A DNA stretch of 64,000 nt, from contig NC_069363.1 in NCBI RefSeq assembly GCF_021730395.1, positions 58,771,001 through 58,835,000 on the forward strand, given 5' to 3'. Below are positions 12,780 to 25,462 of this stretch, piece after piece. The stretch comes from Mercenaria mercenaria. Its lineage: Eukaryota; Mollusca; Bivalvia; Venerida; Veneridae. The notes under the pieces were generated by a model. It did no database searches, had not been told where the DNA came from, and saw only the letters and a program-made list of their open reading frames with translations. Position 1 is the stretch's first letter. Each line of letters starts with the position of its first letter. The position numbers and the translations under genes are program-made.

Positions 12780-13035
12780 TCTACTAGTACAGACAAAGAG
12801 CGATCTGACCAGAAGGAAAGAGTGAGATAAAGCCCCCAGAACAGATAGAGAGAATTCCTTTCTAGATACAGGCCTGTCCGGCTGATTTAGCCTAGCTCTT
12901 TCCGAATAGACAGTCTGGTTCTTTAACGTGCCCGGTGTATAGCATCGACACACGTGAAGCCGTCTTTCCTGTGAAGAACCAGTACAGGCCTCTTAGTTAG
13001 GTGGGAGACACTCAAGAGCATCTCAGAAATTTCTA
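12780..13035 (-). mobile_element. SINE-B body fragment
   Basis: Homologous to the middle of the 8060-8463 element (TCTGACCAGA, AAAGCCCCCAGA, TGTCCGGCTGATTTAGCCTAG). It lacks both the tRNA head and the 3' tail. Confidence 0.7.
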
Positions 13036-13718
13036 GTGCCTGGACCGGGATAATAGTTTCCCGTTTTGTGAACTTCCTGAAACATTACTTTGGCAGTTAT
13101 ATAAAAGGCAAAATCAACACTCTTTGCACACTGTGAAAAACATCGTTAATAAATACATTCTTAAAAATCTTGTCTTCTTGTTGCGTACGTGTACGTGTTA
13201 TGTACTCGAAAGGACATGTAATGTCCGCAAGCGCCTCTAATGTTTAAGAAATTATGAAATATATGCAAGATATCCATAAAGGTGTATCGCAGCTTATTTC
13301 TGTTACATATATAGAATAAATGAATACGTTGTTCTGAGCACGGCAAATGTATGTCTACAGATTTGACTGAGCAAGACGCTTTTGCTTTCCCAGCTTGATT
13401 ACTTCTAAGAAAAACATGCTGTTCCTTCTTTCTTTCTGCTATATATAAATTTTTCTGAAGAATGATTTTCGTTGTTCTTGTACAGACCTATCACGTAGAT
13501 CATGGACCAGACCTTTTTTGTTTACCTTCTTTCTGTGTATTTTAGTGACACAACTGAGAAAATTATAGATCATACTCTCGTATACATATTGACACATATA
13601 TAAAATATCTAAATTATGCGACTTTTCTTAATTGTTTTCTTTTTGTATGCTGTATTACGCACATCATTTGGCAAACGAGTGAATTCACGGGAAAAACTGA
13701 CATATCTATGTTTTTACT

Positions 13719-13724
13719 TTTATT
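13719..13724 (-). terminator. candidate polyadenylation signal of the first LURAP/FAM89-like gene
   Basis: AATAAA on the minus strand about 62 nt after the stop codon at 13786. Plausible by position only. Confidence 0.35.
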
Positions 13725-13785
13725 CATTAAAGTTTGTTTTGCATAATTTACATTAACAAATGCATAAATGAAATTTACATGTATA

Positions 13786-16700
13786 TTATTTTGTAAACTG
13801 ACAAAATACGTTTTCACTTTTCTCTTGCTTCAGATACACCAACCCCTGTGGAACAAAATATTTGTCTAATGGAACGTTGTGTCCTTGCATAGTCAAAACA
13901 TTTAAACCAGTTAAAACAGATTTAGAGAAATTTCCATTTTTCTTGTGAAAATTTAAAAACCGTCTGTTTTGTGAAATTCCACCTTTCTTCGGTTTTGGTG
14001 GCTCTTCAGGCTGTTTTGGACTTTGTATTCCACTATCAACAGTGTCCGAGGTCTGATCAGCATTGTCACCACTGTGATCAGAACCATAAATTGTTGAACT
14101 CTGGCTCAAGGTACTTTCAGTGTCTGACATCGAATCGCTTTCACACTGGTCACTTTCTTGACTTCCGTCGGTCGAATCGTCTTCCGTTTCCGGTCTAGAC
14201 TGGCTCTTCCTTGCTCTACGTTTACCTGTTCGCGTCTTTTTCTTCTTGTAGACAATTATTCTGCTGTCTGCAGGCGCCATTCTACGTAAAACGATCTCTT
14301 TCTCAGGTTTCGGTTCCGGTAGTGATTCCACAGCTTGTATTTTGAAATCTCTTACAGACTGTGACAGATCTAGTCTACTGTCATCATTGTCTTCAAATTC
14401 TGAATCGGACATTTCGCTGCCGCTAAGGTAGCACGAGCTCTGACTGTTGAATGACTGTTGCTGTTGCCTATATGCCACGTGTGTCTTCACTTCCTCTATC
14501 TTGTCGTTCAGCTTCAACAGCTGTGACATCAGCGACAAATCCTGGTCCATCAGGTCAGCCTATAATATAATAAAATGTGTCTGCATATAATTTCACGCAA
14601 ATGAAAATTTCACGCGAACAATATTCCTTGTATTTATTTCATTTTTACTTGAAAAGTACGTTGAAACTGAAGCAGGGAGGAGGGAAGAGTTAAGAATTTA
14701 GGGGGGGGGGGTTGTGGTCTAGTGGTTAATATGTCGTCCACTCAAACCGAAGGTCGTGGGTTGGAACCCTACTGGGGTCACGACCACGACTTCTCATATG
14801 ACACCAGTACTGATTTTCACAGGAAGCGGACTTCGATCACGCTGGAAGCTTTAATCGCAATCGAGCTAAAATAAATAAGTACAAGCTAAATTCAAGCATT
14901 AAGGCTCATTTATCGAAACCATTTTTTTTTTCAAATCATTTTAGGTCAAAGTATAAGTTCATGTCAGCCTGGTATAAGACCTGCACGCTTCGCAGATCCT
15001 CCTGCCCTTCCTTATACACGGATTACATTAACGGGGCAAAAATGAAACTTAATTCTTTGAAAGAAAATATTTCATATCATTCTAAACAAAGGACGTTGAC
15101 AGAGTCAAAATTTTCTTTTGTTCAGATAGCATTGTTTTTAGTAAATTTTGGTGGCGTTTTCATACTTATATTTTTCTTTTGTGTATAGATTAGCCGATAA
15201 TGTCATTTAAACAAAATGTCTAACCACTGAAAAAGTTACAGTATAATTTCATTGTTTTAACTTAGTCAAAATGGAGTCAACATAATATTATGTAATATAA
15301 TACTTTTGAATAGTACGTTTAAATCCAAATTAAATACCTATGTAATGAAAATGCATTATAAATCTAATTCATAAGTTGAAACTTTTAGCAAATTAAACAT
15401 CCTTCCAGCTTCCTTTAAAATGTTTGTACCAAACTGAATTGAATTCGCTATGCTCGAAACCATTTCAAGTTGTTTTTTCTTTCAAGCAAGTTCTTTCTAA
15501 GACTGATAACCAAGTATAAAATGTTTCCGAAAACCTTCCATTACAATGTGATAACGTTTTGTTTTAGAAAGTCAGAACTGTATAGTTGGTTGTCTGACAA
15601 AAGCGAACCTCTAACCAAATATCGACCATTATTGTGTTTCGTTTCAATGTGACAGAGTTTACAAACCTCATTTCCCTTTGTTATGAAAGACTTCAGCAAT
15701 ACAATCATTAAATCAATTATTTACAAAAATATGTAAACTATGTAATATGTTCGGTAAAACTGATTTCAGACAGCTCACTGACAGTACGGATTTCAGACAG
15801 CTCACTCAGTACGTTAGCTCTTGATTTAGCCTTATGTTCATAACACATTTCTACTCTCAGCTGAGTTTGATATGTGAACTTTATTTCTCATTCCTAAAAT
15901 TATGTATTTAGTCTGTGGCTATTTTGAAGTCACTATTCAGAATTGATTGCCAGTCTCAATTGGAATTTAATCTTGAAGTTCTAGTAAAATTTGCCACCAA
16001 AATTGCAATATCAAACTCAGATGAGACGGATGTTTTTCCTTTTTAACATGGAGCTCAATTTCTCCTGACATATTTAATGTTTTCACAATTCTGTTTTTTG
16101 TTTTACATACGATTCTGCATAATCGTGCGTTTGCTGTTAAGATGGTACAGAGAATAGAACTAAATGTCCTGCCCTGGTAAAACAGCAAACATTAGATAAA
16201 TGCATATGACATAGACGGATTATTAAATTTTACTTGAAAATAAATTACTTAACACTAACCATTTCAGATCGTAGCCTGTCCATTGCATTGTCAATACGAG
16301 AGCTAGGTTTGCCTTCCATTTTCTCAATGGCACGAGTGTGCTTTGCTGATCGAACAGATTGTTTTATGGCTTCAGCAGCTTTTTGATGATTGAAATAAAA
16401 TTGTCTGCAGTTGTTGGATAAATCTATCGCTGCTGTATGTGGGTCTTTCATTGATAATGATCTATAGGAACGAGAAAGGTCATATGTGCTCTCGTTTAAA
16501 GAGTCAGTACTATCCACACACGTCCGTCTACTTTTTGCCATATCAGGAGTATATTCTGTCTTCGTTTTGGCGTTGTCTACAGTTTTGTTATTTTCTACTT
16601 GTGCGTTGCCATTGACTTTATTTTTATTCACTTCGTCCATTTGGTTATTGAAATTGTCTTTACTATTATCTTCCAAGATTTTATCATTCATGTTTTTAGT

Positions 16701-17279
16701 TTTTTCTTCATCTGTACCATTAACTGCTAAGTTATTTTTACTATTTCTGTGTGACCCTCCATTTACACTATTACTGCATTGACTGTCTTCTATTGCTTTG
16801 TCGTTTTTCTGTCCGTTAGGTCCAATATTTGCACCTCTATTTTGTAAAGAAACATGTTCAATTGTCAGACTTTCACAGCTTCTCTTCTTCAGTGATTCCC
16901 GACTATTCTTGATATTTTCACGAATAGTGTCAATACTCTCTGAACTCGCTTTGTTGTTTCTCTGGGTGGTGCTTAAAACTTCTTGGCTTACATTGTTAAC
17001 CCAGTCCTGTGCCAGTCTAGATTTTTCCATATTCTCAATATGTAAGATGTTGTCACTATTTGTTTTGTTAACCCATTCCTGTGTATCTCTCTGCTGGTCT
17101 TTCTTCTCCTGACCAGTTCTTTTTCTGTTGCTGCGGTTAAATACCCCTCGCGATTGTTGCTGTATGTTGAATGCTTGTTCCTCATTGGACATAGCAAACG
17201 GTTGCTGAGCGGCTACCGCCATATTCTGATTAATCTCTTGTTGTAACAACAAATTATTATTTTCTCCCATGTCTGACAA
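13786..17279 (-). CDS. LURAP/FAM89-type leucine-rich adaptor-domain protein (gene A), two exons
   Basis: Exons 17279-16260 and 14559-13786 join in phase 0 (donor GTTAGT after ATG; acceptor tatag) to encode 597 residues. The recognisable domain spans the junction at about residues 325-370: IDNAMDRLRSEM followed by ADLMDQDLSLMSQLLKLN. It matches the vertebrate FAM89/LURAP1 pattern LR.EM..L...D.SL..QL..LN..IE. In mammals these adaptors link MRCK/LIMK-type kinases to actomyosin (LRAP25, LRAP35a) or promote NF-kB signalling (LURAP1). The N-terminal 320 residues are Asn/Gln-rich, poorly ordered, and contain a repeated QEWVNK/QDWVNN motif. The C-terminal 230 are Ser/Asp-rich with a basic stretch YKKKKTRTGKRRARK. 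Vertebrate relatives are much shorter (about 180-240 residues), so the long arms are lineage-specific. The partner gene B lies head-to-head 3.1 kb away. Function beyond adaptor is inference. Confidence 0.85.
14711..14880 (+). mobile_element. tRNA-derived SINE (SINE-D) in the intron of gene A
   Basis: The A-box is TGGTCTAGTGG and the B-box GGTTGGAACCC. A body follows, ending GAGCTAAAATAAATAAG. It is preceded by a G-run of 11. It is not a complete tRNA gene because the acceptor stem does not close. Confidence 0.65.
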
Positions 17280-18144
17280 TTACAACGGAATTAGCGCACA
17301 AAAAAGAGATTATTTTCCTCTAACTCTTAAATCAGTTATCCACTTTTATTAATCGTAATATTTCTTTTTATTTGTCATTCGAAGGATCAAGAACATTATT
17401 TCTACTGAAAATTAAACTTAAATCGTCATTCGAAAGATCAAGAAAACGTATTTCTACTGAAAGTTAAACCAAATTTACGCAATTTATATTTAAAGAAAAG
17501 TGGATTTAATAACAAACAATAGAAACACCGAGCTGCATCGACGTGAAAACATGTATCTACCCAACCCGCTTTAAACAAAAGGTATTCAGTGATCATAAAC
17601 AATAGAAAATGTAACAATGTTGAAACAGCGAAAATATGAATCAGACAAACACAGCACATTTTGATATAGTCGGGTTTATAAGGTTACTATCTGACTATTG
17701 CAACGTTTAGATATCTAATTTAGAAGTATATTTTATCAGGAATACTAAACAGGATGAATCGGAATAGGCCAGGACACACACTTTGTTTTGGATGCTTTCT
17801 CAATCCATAAAGCACACAGAAAATGTATAAATAACCTACAAATATTCTAACTTTAAAACCCTATCGACTGCTGAATACCCTACCTCACCCCGTGTAAAAT
17901 AGACGAATTTTAAAAAAGATGTGGAAAACGGAATGATATAAAACATTTAAACACTGAACAAATCTATAAAGCAAAAGCGGTGCATCGTGAATGAGCCTTT
18001 GTGCAATAGGCGGATGAGGCTTATACAAAAAGGGCACTTCATTAAGTGTCGAAAAAACTTCCGAACTTACACGAAATAACTTCCTTTTTATTAAAATATG
18101 TAGTCGAGTTGAGGCATTCCTCACACTCGAACTGTTTTTTTTAA

Positions 18145-18348
18145 CCTTTAGCCTGCTGGCGGCAAGTAATTTTGCCTTTGCGACCAGTGCAGACCAAGAT
18201 CAGCCTGCACATCAGTGCAGTCTGATCATGGTCTGCACTGTTCGCTATTCAGTCAGTAAATTTTCAATGAACACCCCTTAAATGATAAGTGATTCTGCCC
18301 AAATTGAATGACGGACAAACCCATTTAAGAAATTTAGCAGGGTAAGGG
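18145..18348 (+). mobile_element. M2 MITE, piggyBac-like, TTAA-flanked
   Basis: TTAA duplications lie at 18141-18144 and 18349-18352. The ends are CCTTTAGCCTGCT and AGCAGGGTAAGGG, imperfect inverted repeats beginning CC(C/T)T as in piggyBac. The inner hairpin is at 18187-18238. Five other copies are in the window. There is no coding capacity. Confidence 0.85.
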
Positions 18349-18509
18349 TTAATTAGTATTTAAGAAGGATCAGCGGATTATTTCCAACATAAAGGAAGTT
18401 GACAACATATTTTGCTGCCTAAATATGCACTTTTTATTAAATCAATGAAATTCAGTGTTTGTTGGGTGGGTGGGGGAGGGGAATTATGTTATCGTTTTTC
18501 AGTAGTACT

Positions 18510-18720
18510 TCAATTATATAATGTCGGGCAGCTAAGCTAACCAGTGGTCCCTGATTCTATACCAGTACTAACCTGTTTTTCGCAAGAAACTGCCAACTTC
18601 TCCATATGAACCAGAACGTACGGAGAACGTAAGTCTCGCCCGAGGATCGAACTCTCGACCCCGTGAGCCATAGATTTGCACTCTCCGGAAAGACTACCAC
18701 TTGAGAGTAAAAGCTGCAGA
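18510..18720 (-). mobile_element. SINE-C, tRNA-headed
   Basis: Minus-strand head with B-box GAGTTCGATCCTC and a degenerate A-box (CAAGTGGTAGTC). The body is shared with 35025-35200 and 49215-49415. Confidence 0.6.
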
Positions 18721-20389
18721 CAACCATAATTTGAAACCTTCTGGCCTTTGTCTTTTTTTCGTAATGCCTGTAAGTTCTGTTTATTTTGAAATATGACACC
18801 TGAACTTGTTCCGAATAATGCACAAGCGTTAAACAGATAAAATGACTAACAAAATTGTAAGACAAGAGCTTTTTTTCCCCTATTGTAACACTGCGTTACC
18901 AATGACGGCTAAAGCCACCGTTTTACTGTCGGCTACTTGGCTACTTGGTAACCCGTTACTTAGTAAGATCAAGAAACATAATTTTTTACTCAAGCCTTGT
19001 ATGCTCATGTACAAATATAAATAAAAAAAAAACATGTTAGTTTCATTTAGCCAGGTCTCGGACCTGTGTAATATAGGAATCATTCATATTTTATTTAATT
19101 GCCAACATCTTATACCTAAAAAAACAACATGTTAGTTTCAAGAGTAAACAAAAGGAAATGAATTAATATAAGTTTTCGATGAAAGCTTGTTTTCAGATCC
19201 TTTACATTAATTTGATTATATTTGATTTGATATATTGTATGTATGGGATTTATGTACATGATATATTTAATAAATACTGTTTAAACTAAGAGTAAACTAA
19301 GTTATCTAGGATATACAGAAATGTTGGTTCATTCCCGAGCCCACCATTTGAGAAATCCAGCGTCAGTGCTTTATCGGACAGTATTGTCGTGGCCACCGTC
19401 AATTTAGCATTGATGTGTTCGTAAGTTTTCGTCGTGTAGATATTATTATAATTTTTCGAGCACAGAGTCAAGAATCAAGCAGTAGCCACCAACACGCGCG
19501 TTAACCAGTATACACCCCCACCACCTGCATTTCTCTTGATTTAGTAATAGATGGCAACTTTGTTATGTCGGCGGCCTGTCCACTCAATTACACTGTGGTT
19601 AATTTGTAATGACCTCTAAATAAGCCTGTCGCGTTTGTCATAGTAGCCACTATCCCTACTCATAGCTTCGTGTTCTAGGGGAATGAGATAAGACTGACAA
19701 CTTAATTTCATATATTCCTTTAGGCCAACTGTCCTATTAGAAATTAAAATACACGTACGTGTAAACGAAATGGAGCTAATTGAAATAATATCTAAAGAAT
19801 GTTGTTTGTACTACTACTACTACTACTACTAAAAATCGAAAACGTTATGCCCATATTTTCGAGATTTTTGGATTAGTAGATTTTTAGATAAGTCGGGTTG
19901 ATTAAAGACAAATTTCTAAGTATATGTTGTACTAATACCTACGGTCTTTCAGTATAGAAATTATAATTAATATTTGATTTAAACATAACTTGTATGATTT
20001 TCATTCACCTGGGTGTTTTATATTTAAAAGAAATAAGCACGTCGCTATGAGTGGTGTCTTACAGCGAGAATTTTGTCCCTCGGTTATAAGTGATCATTTA
20101 GCCAGGTCTCGAACCTGTGTAATATATCATAATAAATCATTCTTATTTAATTTAATTGCCAACATCATATACCCAATTAATCTACCGCGAGTTTTCCCCT
20201 AAGATTAAACATGACATGTCTTTAAACATTCTTTATATTAATTATAACAATAAATCATTTTTTCAACGTTTTCGTCAGTCAGCAATATTTCAAAATTTAT
20301 TTTTCACTTTGATGTACACATGTTTTCGTTATATTTAAAAAAGAAACACTTATAATTAAGTTAAGTGAATTCACGGTACAATTTCGAAA

Positions 20390-23300
20390 ATGAATGGAAA
20401 TACTATAGATTGTCTAAATGGCACTGCCACTGAAGTGGAATCTGACCGTATTTACACATTGTTTCTGGAGAAAGAAGAATTAGTATCTAAACACGCACAC
20501 GAAATGGATCAGCTGTCAAAAGATAAAAGCACTTTGGACAGAACTTTGTGGATATTGCGAACAGAAATGGTAAATATTGTTGATATGCTACTCGATGTTA
20601 TAAAAATTATGTTGTTGTTGTCAAATGTATCATGTACTTTTTCGTTAAAGTTGTCAGTTATATAGTTTGATTGACATAAAGTACACAGCGTTATTTTTCT
20701 TTTGATTTTTCCCTAATTTTTCAGGAAGCTTCATTGACATAAAGTGCTCAGAGCATTATTTTCTTTTGACTTTTTTTTCTAATTTTTCAGGATGCAAAAA
20801 GTCGAATACCGTTTCAAAGATCTTCAGTCATTTTTATACTTCGTATGTTGTCTATATGAAAAGAAAGATATATTGTAAGCACTAAACAAAACAGCGTAGA
20901 AGTTTCTTTGCTGACCCTGCAACATTTGAAAAATATCCCAACTAAAATCTACCCAAAACTAAAAGTCCCAATACCTACCCATGAGTTCCTTGGAAAGATA
21001 GATTTTGTAGGAAAAATAAGTTTCTGAAAACATCTAGAGCTATCATTTTATTTGATTCATACTAAGGTAAGTAAACATGCCGTCTAAGTCAAAGGTGTAT
21101 GGAAGCCTCCATCTCTAATATGTTACGTCCAGCGCTCCTTGGAAGCGTGTATAAATTATTATATATACTAACCGTATCATTTTTTCACCAGTACCTGTTT
21201 TAAACCGTAGTTTTTTAAGCAGTGTACTTATCTATGTGTCACTTATTTGTAATAATTGTAACTATCTTTTACCCTCAAGCCAAAACGAGCGTCATTCAGT
21301 TACCAAGGTGACATGACAAATATTTGCCCTCTCCGCAACCTAAGCTTTTAAGAAGTGACGCATATTAATACTGGTATATATTTTTTATTTCTTTCTAGAA
21401 AAATATGTTGTTATTTTTGTTTGTCTGTGCAAAGTAAGAAATAAACAACTGATATTCGTTTAGCACTTTTTTGAGTGGTGAGTTTTTTTTTCTGCAGTAG
21501 GAATCGAAAAGTTCTGGACTGATTAAAAATTTATGTTACAGAAGTAAAAACATCCGTTTATTACTGTTGTTGTAGATTTTTTTTCTTACTACAATTTTTT
21601 TGACAGATTCTTAAAACTTGAAAATAATACGAGGCATGAATTTCGTTTATGAATACTTTAGTATATATTACATCGGTTCGCAATGGGGTTTCAACGTGCT
21701 GACATGTGACATTAATGTAAACCTTTATTATTTTGAAATTCTCTTAACCAATTATTTTTTTGTTCTTTTTTCTATAGCTTCATCTGATGCAATGTGACAT
21801 CCAGCTTTGGAAGAAGTTGAGGGAACTGAACGCCTCCTTAGTCGTACTGAAGGAGGATATTTTACAGCAGAAGATATATCGCGCTAGATCCGACTCCCTA
21901 TCGTCTGCGTCGTCGGGTACCGACAGTTTTGTGTCGGCGGAAGAATACAATGATGTAATATTCACTGATACGTCTGAAAACCGTGTTTTGTCGTGGATTA
22001 ATCAGAGTGACTTTGGTGGTAAGGAAAAAGGGGAAAACGTACCCGGGACCGTGTCAGTAAATTACGTGCCACGGTCTCCGACTTGTAGTGACCCTGAAAG
22101 AAATAGGAAATGGATCTTTCGGGATCATTTGCATAATTCATGCATTAGTGAAACATTAATTAAGAATTGCCGAATATTAAATTCGGTTGCAAACTCAGTA
22201 CATACGTACCTAGGGAGTGCAAATGATTTACAAGATGTGTTTTATTCCTACAGTTTAGATCCATTTCTGATAAACTTGCAAAAAGCAAACATGATGAAGT
22301 GTACGGAAGAAACGGAAATCATATCCAGAAGGGATTTTACTTATTACAAGTCATCACTTCGTTTGCTGGGCTCAGTTCGGATGCAAAGCAGAATATTTGA
22401 ACCCAGTCTAACTAAATGGAGACCATTTGCATTGTCTCAAACCCCAGACAGTTATATCATTGTTCCCCCAAAAGCATTTTCGAGCATTCAACCGAGGCCG
22501 AAGTTACACAGACTTGCAAATATTTTCGAAAGTGGAACATTATTTTTACATACTGTAACCAATGACGCAAAAGAAGTTGATGATAGAGACAAAACTAAAA
22601 TAGAAGAAAAGGAAAACAGAGAAAATTTAGAAGAAACAGGAAAATCCGAGACATCGCTTTCTGCAGAGCATGTGGGGAACGAACCAAATCTTGAACGTAG
22701 TCAAAGTGAATCTGACGATGAAACAACTGGTGATTGCAATGGGTACAAACATGATACAAAAAGAGTGTCAGAATTTGACATATATTCGTTTAGTAGTGAT
22801 TTTCTAGAGATGGAGGACGGATTTATAACATGTCGGATAATGACTCCTGATATGGAACAAGAACTGAAACAGGCTGTGCTCCAGCAAGACGAGTTTGAAT
22901 ATCTAACAATTGTTGACGGTCGTGTAACGTTTGCACCTCATGCAAAAGATACTGATAACGAAGAATCGTACTTCTTAGGCTGGTTGTTTGAAAACAAGGA
23001 ATTTGAAAATGTAGACGAGTCGTTCTACATCAACAGACTATTTGAAGAAACGGATGATCAGGAGATTGATGAAAATATGGACGATTTTAACCTCATCAGT
23101 TGTTTACTTAAAGACATCCAGCTGGAATCCGGAACAATGAGTGAGGAAATAATAAATTCATATAACGAAAGTGAGCTATTTCACGACATGGATGTCGATA
23201 CTGTATTACCTAATCATAAATGTACAGATTCGTTTTTAGCTAGTCAATTAGTTAACGAAGAGGGTGATGAAAAACTTTTAGAAGACAGAGACACAAAAGC

Positions 23301-23415
23301 GCACCATCTAGAAGACGTTGCATTAAATACTGTTGCATCGGGTTTACCACAGCATTTAGAAAACGAGATCGAACATCAAAACAACAAATATAGTTGCGAT
23401 CAAACCGATGAATAA
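20390..23415 (+). CDS. LURAP/FAM89-type leucine-rich adaptor-domain protein (gene B), two exons
   Basis: Exons 20390-20569 and 21778-23415 join in phase 0 (donor ATG|GTAAAT; acceptor ttctatag) to encode 605 residues. The domain spans the junction at about residues 48-85: LDRTLWILRTEM followed by LHLMQCDIQLWKKLRELN. It fits the family pattern LR.EM..LM..D..L...L..LN and matches gene A residue for residue around the splice site. An upstream segment (IYTLFLEKEELVSKHAHEMD) resembles the N-terminal helix of FAM89. The rest is a 500-residue acidic, Ser/Glu-rich tail with no domain I recognise (SSASSGTDSFVSAEEY; several FLEMEDGF/EYLTI-type patches). The family assignment is good at the domain level. 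Whether B does the same job as A is unknown. Confidence 0.8.
20672..20791 (+). repeat. tandem duplication of a splice-acceptor-like segment in the intron of gene B
   Basis: A segment of about 55-60 bp starting ATTGACATAAAGT and ending CTAATTTTTCAG|GA is present twice, at 20672-20724 and 20734-20791. Each copy has a branch-like CTAAT, a pyrimidine tract and CAG. From the first site the frame stops after five codons. From the second it is open for 22 codons. Neither is the acceptor used for the main protein at 21777. Confidence 0.6.
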
Positions 23416-24613
23416 TTCTAACGATCATTAATTTTCTCTTAAAGCAAGAGACGTCTACTAACAGGCAGCTAAAAAAAAGAATATGTGCTATGAATTCCAA
23501 ACAGATGTTTGATAGAAAATGTATGTGCTAGCAAATGTATTTAAATCCAGCATTTTAGGCTGTAAATTTTTTAAGTGAAAAATGGCCTCAAATCATTCGG
23601 GTAGTCTGTTATTGTGTAGAGCAGGCTGTTTTATCAAGGATTCGAGGATGAACAAGTGTTATGTAACTTTTATTTAACGTTCGAGGCATCGAACACAAAG
23701 TTTAAAATTACTTTAGAACACTTTTATTGAGATAAGAAATATGGTGAACTGAGTGACCAAGAACAACCTTAGCGCACATACATTAGCTGCGAGTAATATA
23801 CAAGTGTGTTGGTGTACATTTGTATCTATAGGATTACTATTTTGTTTCTCGTGGGTAGTGCTATGCTAAAATCGTTTAAAAATTTATTCAACATCGCTAA
23901 AATTCTTAGAATTACATTTGAGTTTTTATTGTTTCTTGTAGACTTACTAGTCTAAACATTAAATTATCAATCCCGAGATTTTCAATCTTTTGTCTTACTT
24001 ACTTGTAAAGTATTTCAGATTATACAACATCTAGTTGAATAAATCCAGTGGTCATTTAGTTGGCAAATTTTGATAAAGTTACCTACTTTTTCTTGTTAAA
24101 TTATTGACAAAAGGTTATGCAAATAATGCGCAACACTGCAGTCAAGATGGGCTATTCAGGGAAAAATATCGAAGTAAATCGCGATATTGAATATTAGGTA
24201 TTTCTATTTAACGTAAATTTCTAGTAGTGTGTTTCCGTATAACGCTTTAACGTTACTAATTTTTGGACTAAGGTAGTACAATATGTTAATAAATTTTGTA
24301 GACGCTGACCCTTAAGCTCCTGCGTTACCAATCAGTTCGGACATGAATCGCCTTATATCGGTCTTCAATCATTTATAACAAAAACATGTTATAGGAATGT
24401 GTCGGTGATATCATTGAAGTGGTGTTGTAGTATTTTTGCCGGAGTACGTACTGAAAATAATGCCTTTTCTGCATCACGACATTGTTTACCTATTTTAGCA
24501 TGGTTTTCCGAAGTAAATGAGAATAGTTCTTAGATCTGCTGGAAGATGAACAGCAACGAGTATTCCACAATGTTCGGATCATTTATGTGGACTGCAAGAC
24601 CATAATAGTAATT
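23416..24613. other. 3' flank of gene B, nothing further recognised
   Basis: AT-rich; likely contains the 3' UTR. No second gene, RNA gene or full repeat is visible before the M1 MITE. Confidence 0.5.
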
Positions 24614-24848
24614 GAGCCGCGCCATGGGAAAACCAACATAGTGGCTTTGCAACCAGCATGGATCCAGACCAGCCTGCGCATCCGCGCATTCTGGTCAGGA
24701 TCCATGCTGTTCGCTAACAGTTTCTGTAATTGCAATAGGCTTTGAAAGCGAACAGCATGGATCCTGACCAGACTGCGCGGATGCGCAGGTTGGTCTGGAT
24801 CCATGCTGGTCGCAAAGCCACAATGCTGGTTTTCTCATGGCACGGCTC
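24614..24848. mobile_element. M1 palindromic MITE, full length (235 bp)
   Basis: The two halves are inverted copies. The ends are GAGCCGCGCCATGGGAAAAC and its complement at the right, and each half contains the hairpin module GCATGGATCC...GGATCCATGC. Other full or near-full copies are at 35414, 50185 and 63632. The whole palindrome stays open in some frames, giving false ORFs. Confidence 0.9.
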
Positions 24849-25396
24849 GTATGTTTTAAGGTTTAAAGTTTGAAGGTGAAGGTCATGAGATTCAGTCATC
24901 TATATCATAGGTCAGTTTGTAGGTTTTGCCACAAGAATTGTTGAATGCGAGTACGAACGAAATTAGGTCATTAATGTGGGTTGTAGGCGATCTGTTTCGT
25001 ATAGACGGACGGACAAACAGTTCAATCGCTAAATGTCTGAAAGCATAATTTTTATTTTTACTCATTTATTCAGTTAAAACTGGACAGACTTTCACAGATG
25101 ATGCACCATAATCTACATTAAGATTTAAGCATTTATTATCACACAATTGCAACAGGTTAAACATAAAATATTATTACAACTAAAGTACTCTGCCATTTAT
25201 TGATGTATATGCGAGGCTTTAAAACAACTTGTAAACATCCAAAAGATATTTTCATAGCCCGGAATACATAGAAAAGAATGTTAGACACAACTAAAACAAA
25301 GTCAAAGGTGAAAGTTTGAACAAGTGCCAGCTGAAAATGAATGAGTTGGACACAAGCGATATTTTCTAAAACGGACTTGCAATCAGTTCACTAAAT

Positions 25397-25462
25397 GAGC
25401 CGCACCACGAGAAAACCAACATAGTGCATTTGCGACCAGCATGGATCCAGACCAGCCTGCGC
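25397..25462 (+). mobile_element. M1 MITE, broken copy (left 66 bp only)
   Basis: It matches M1 up to CCTGCGC, then switches abruptly into a 35-bp perfect inverted repeat. It retains the terminal GAGCCGCACC and no right end. Confidence 0.8.

Larger units (their letters stand above)
17280..20389. other. divergent intergenic region between genes A and B
   Basis: The 3.1 kb between the two start codons must hold both promoters and 5' UTRs. It contains the M2 MITE at 18145-18348, a SINE-C at 18510-18720 and a short (ACT)n run near 19810. GCCAGGTCTCGRACCTGTGTAATATA occurs twice (about 19050 and 20100), each time followed shortly by AATTGCCAACATC, so a short segment is duplicated here. No TATA box or CpG island stands out. 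Confidence 0.5.

Noticed and set aside
16486-17112. Two plus-strand ORFs of about 100 codons opposite gene A
   Set aside because: Antisense shadows of a low-complexity Asn/Ser-rich exon; hydrophobic composition follows from complementing that codon bias.
24583-24804. Open frames across M1 palindromes (also 35526-35690, 50139-50429)
   Set aside because: The same peptide ([20 protein letters not shown]) recurs wherever M1 occurs; it is a by-product of the repeat, not a gene.
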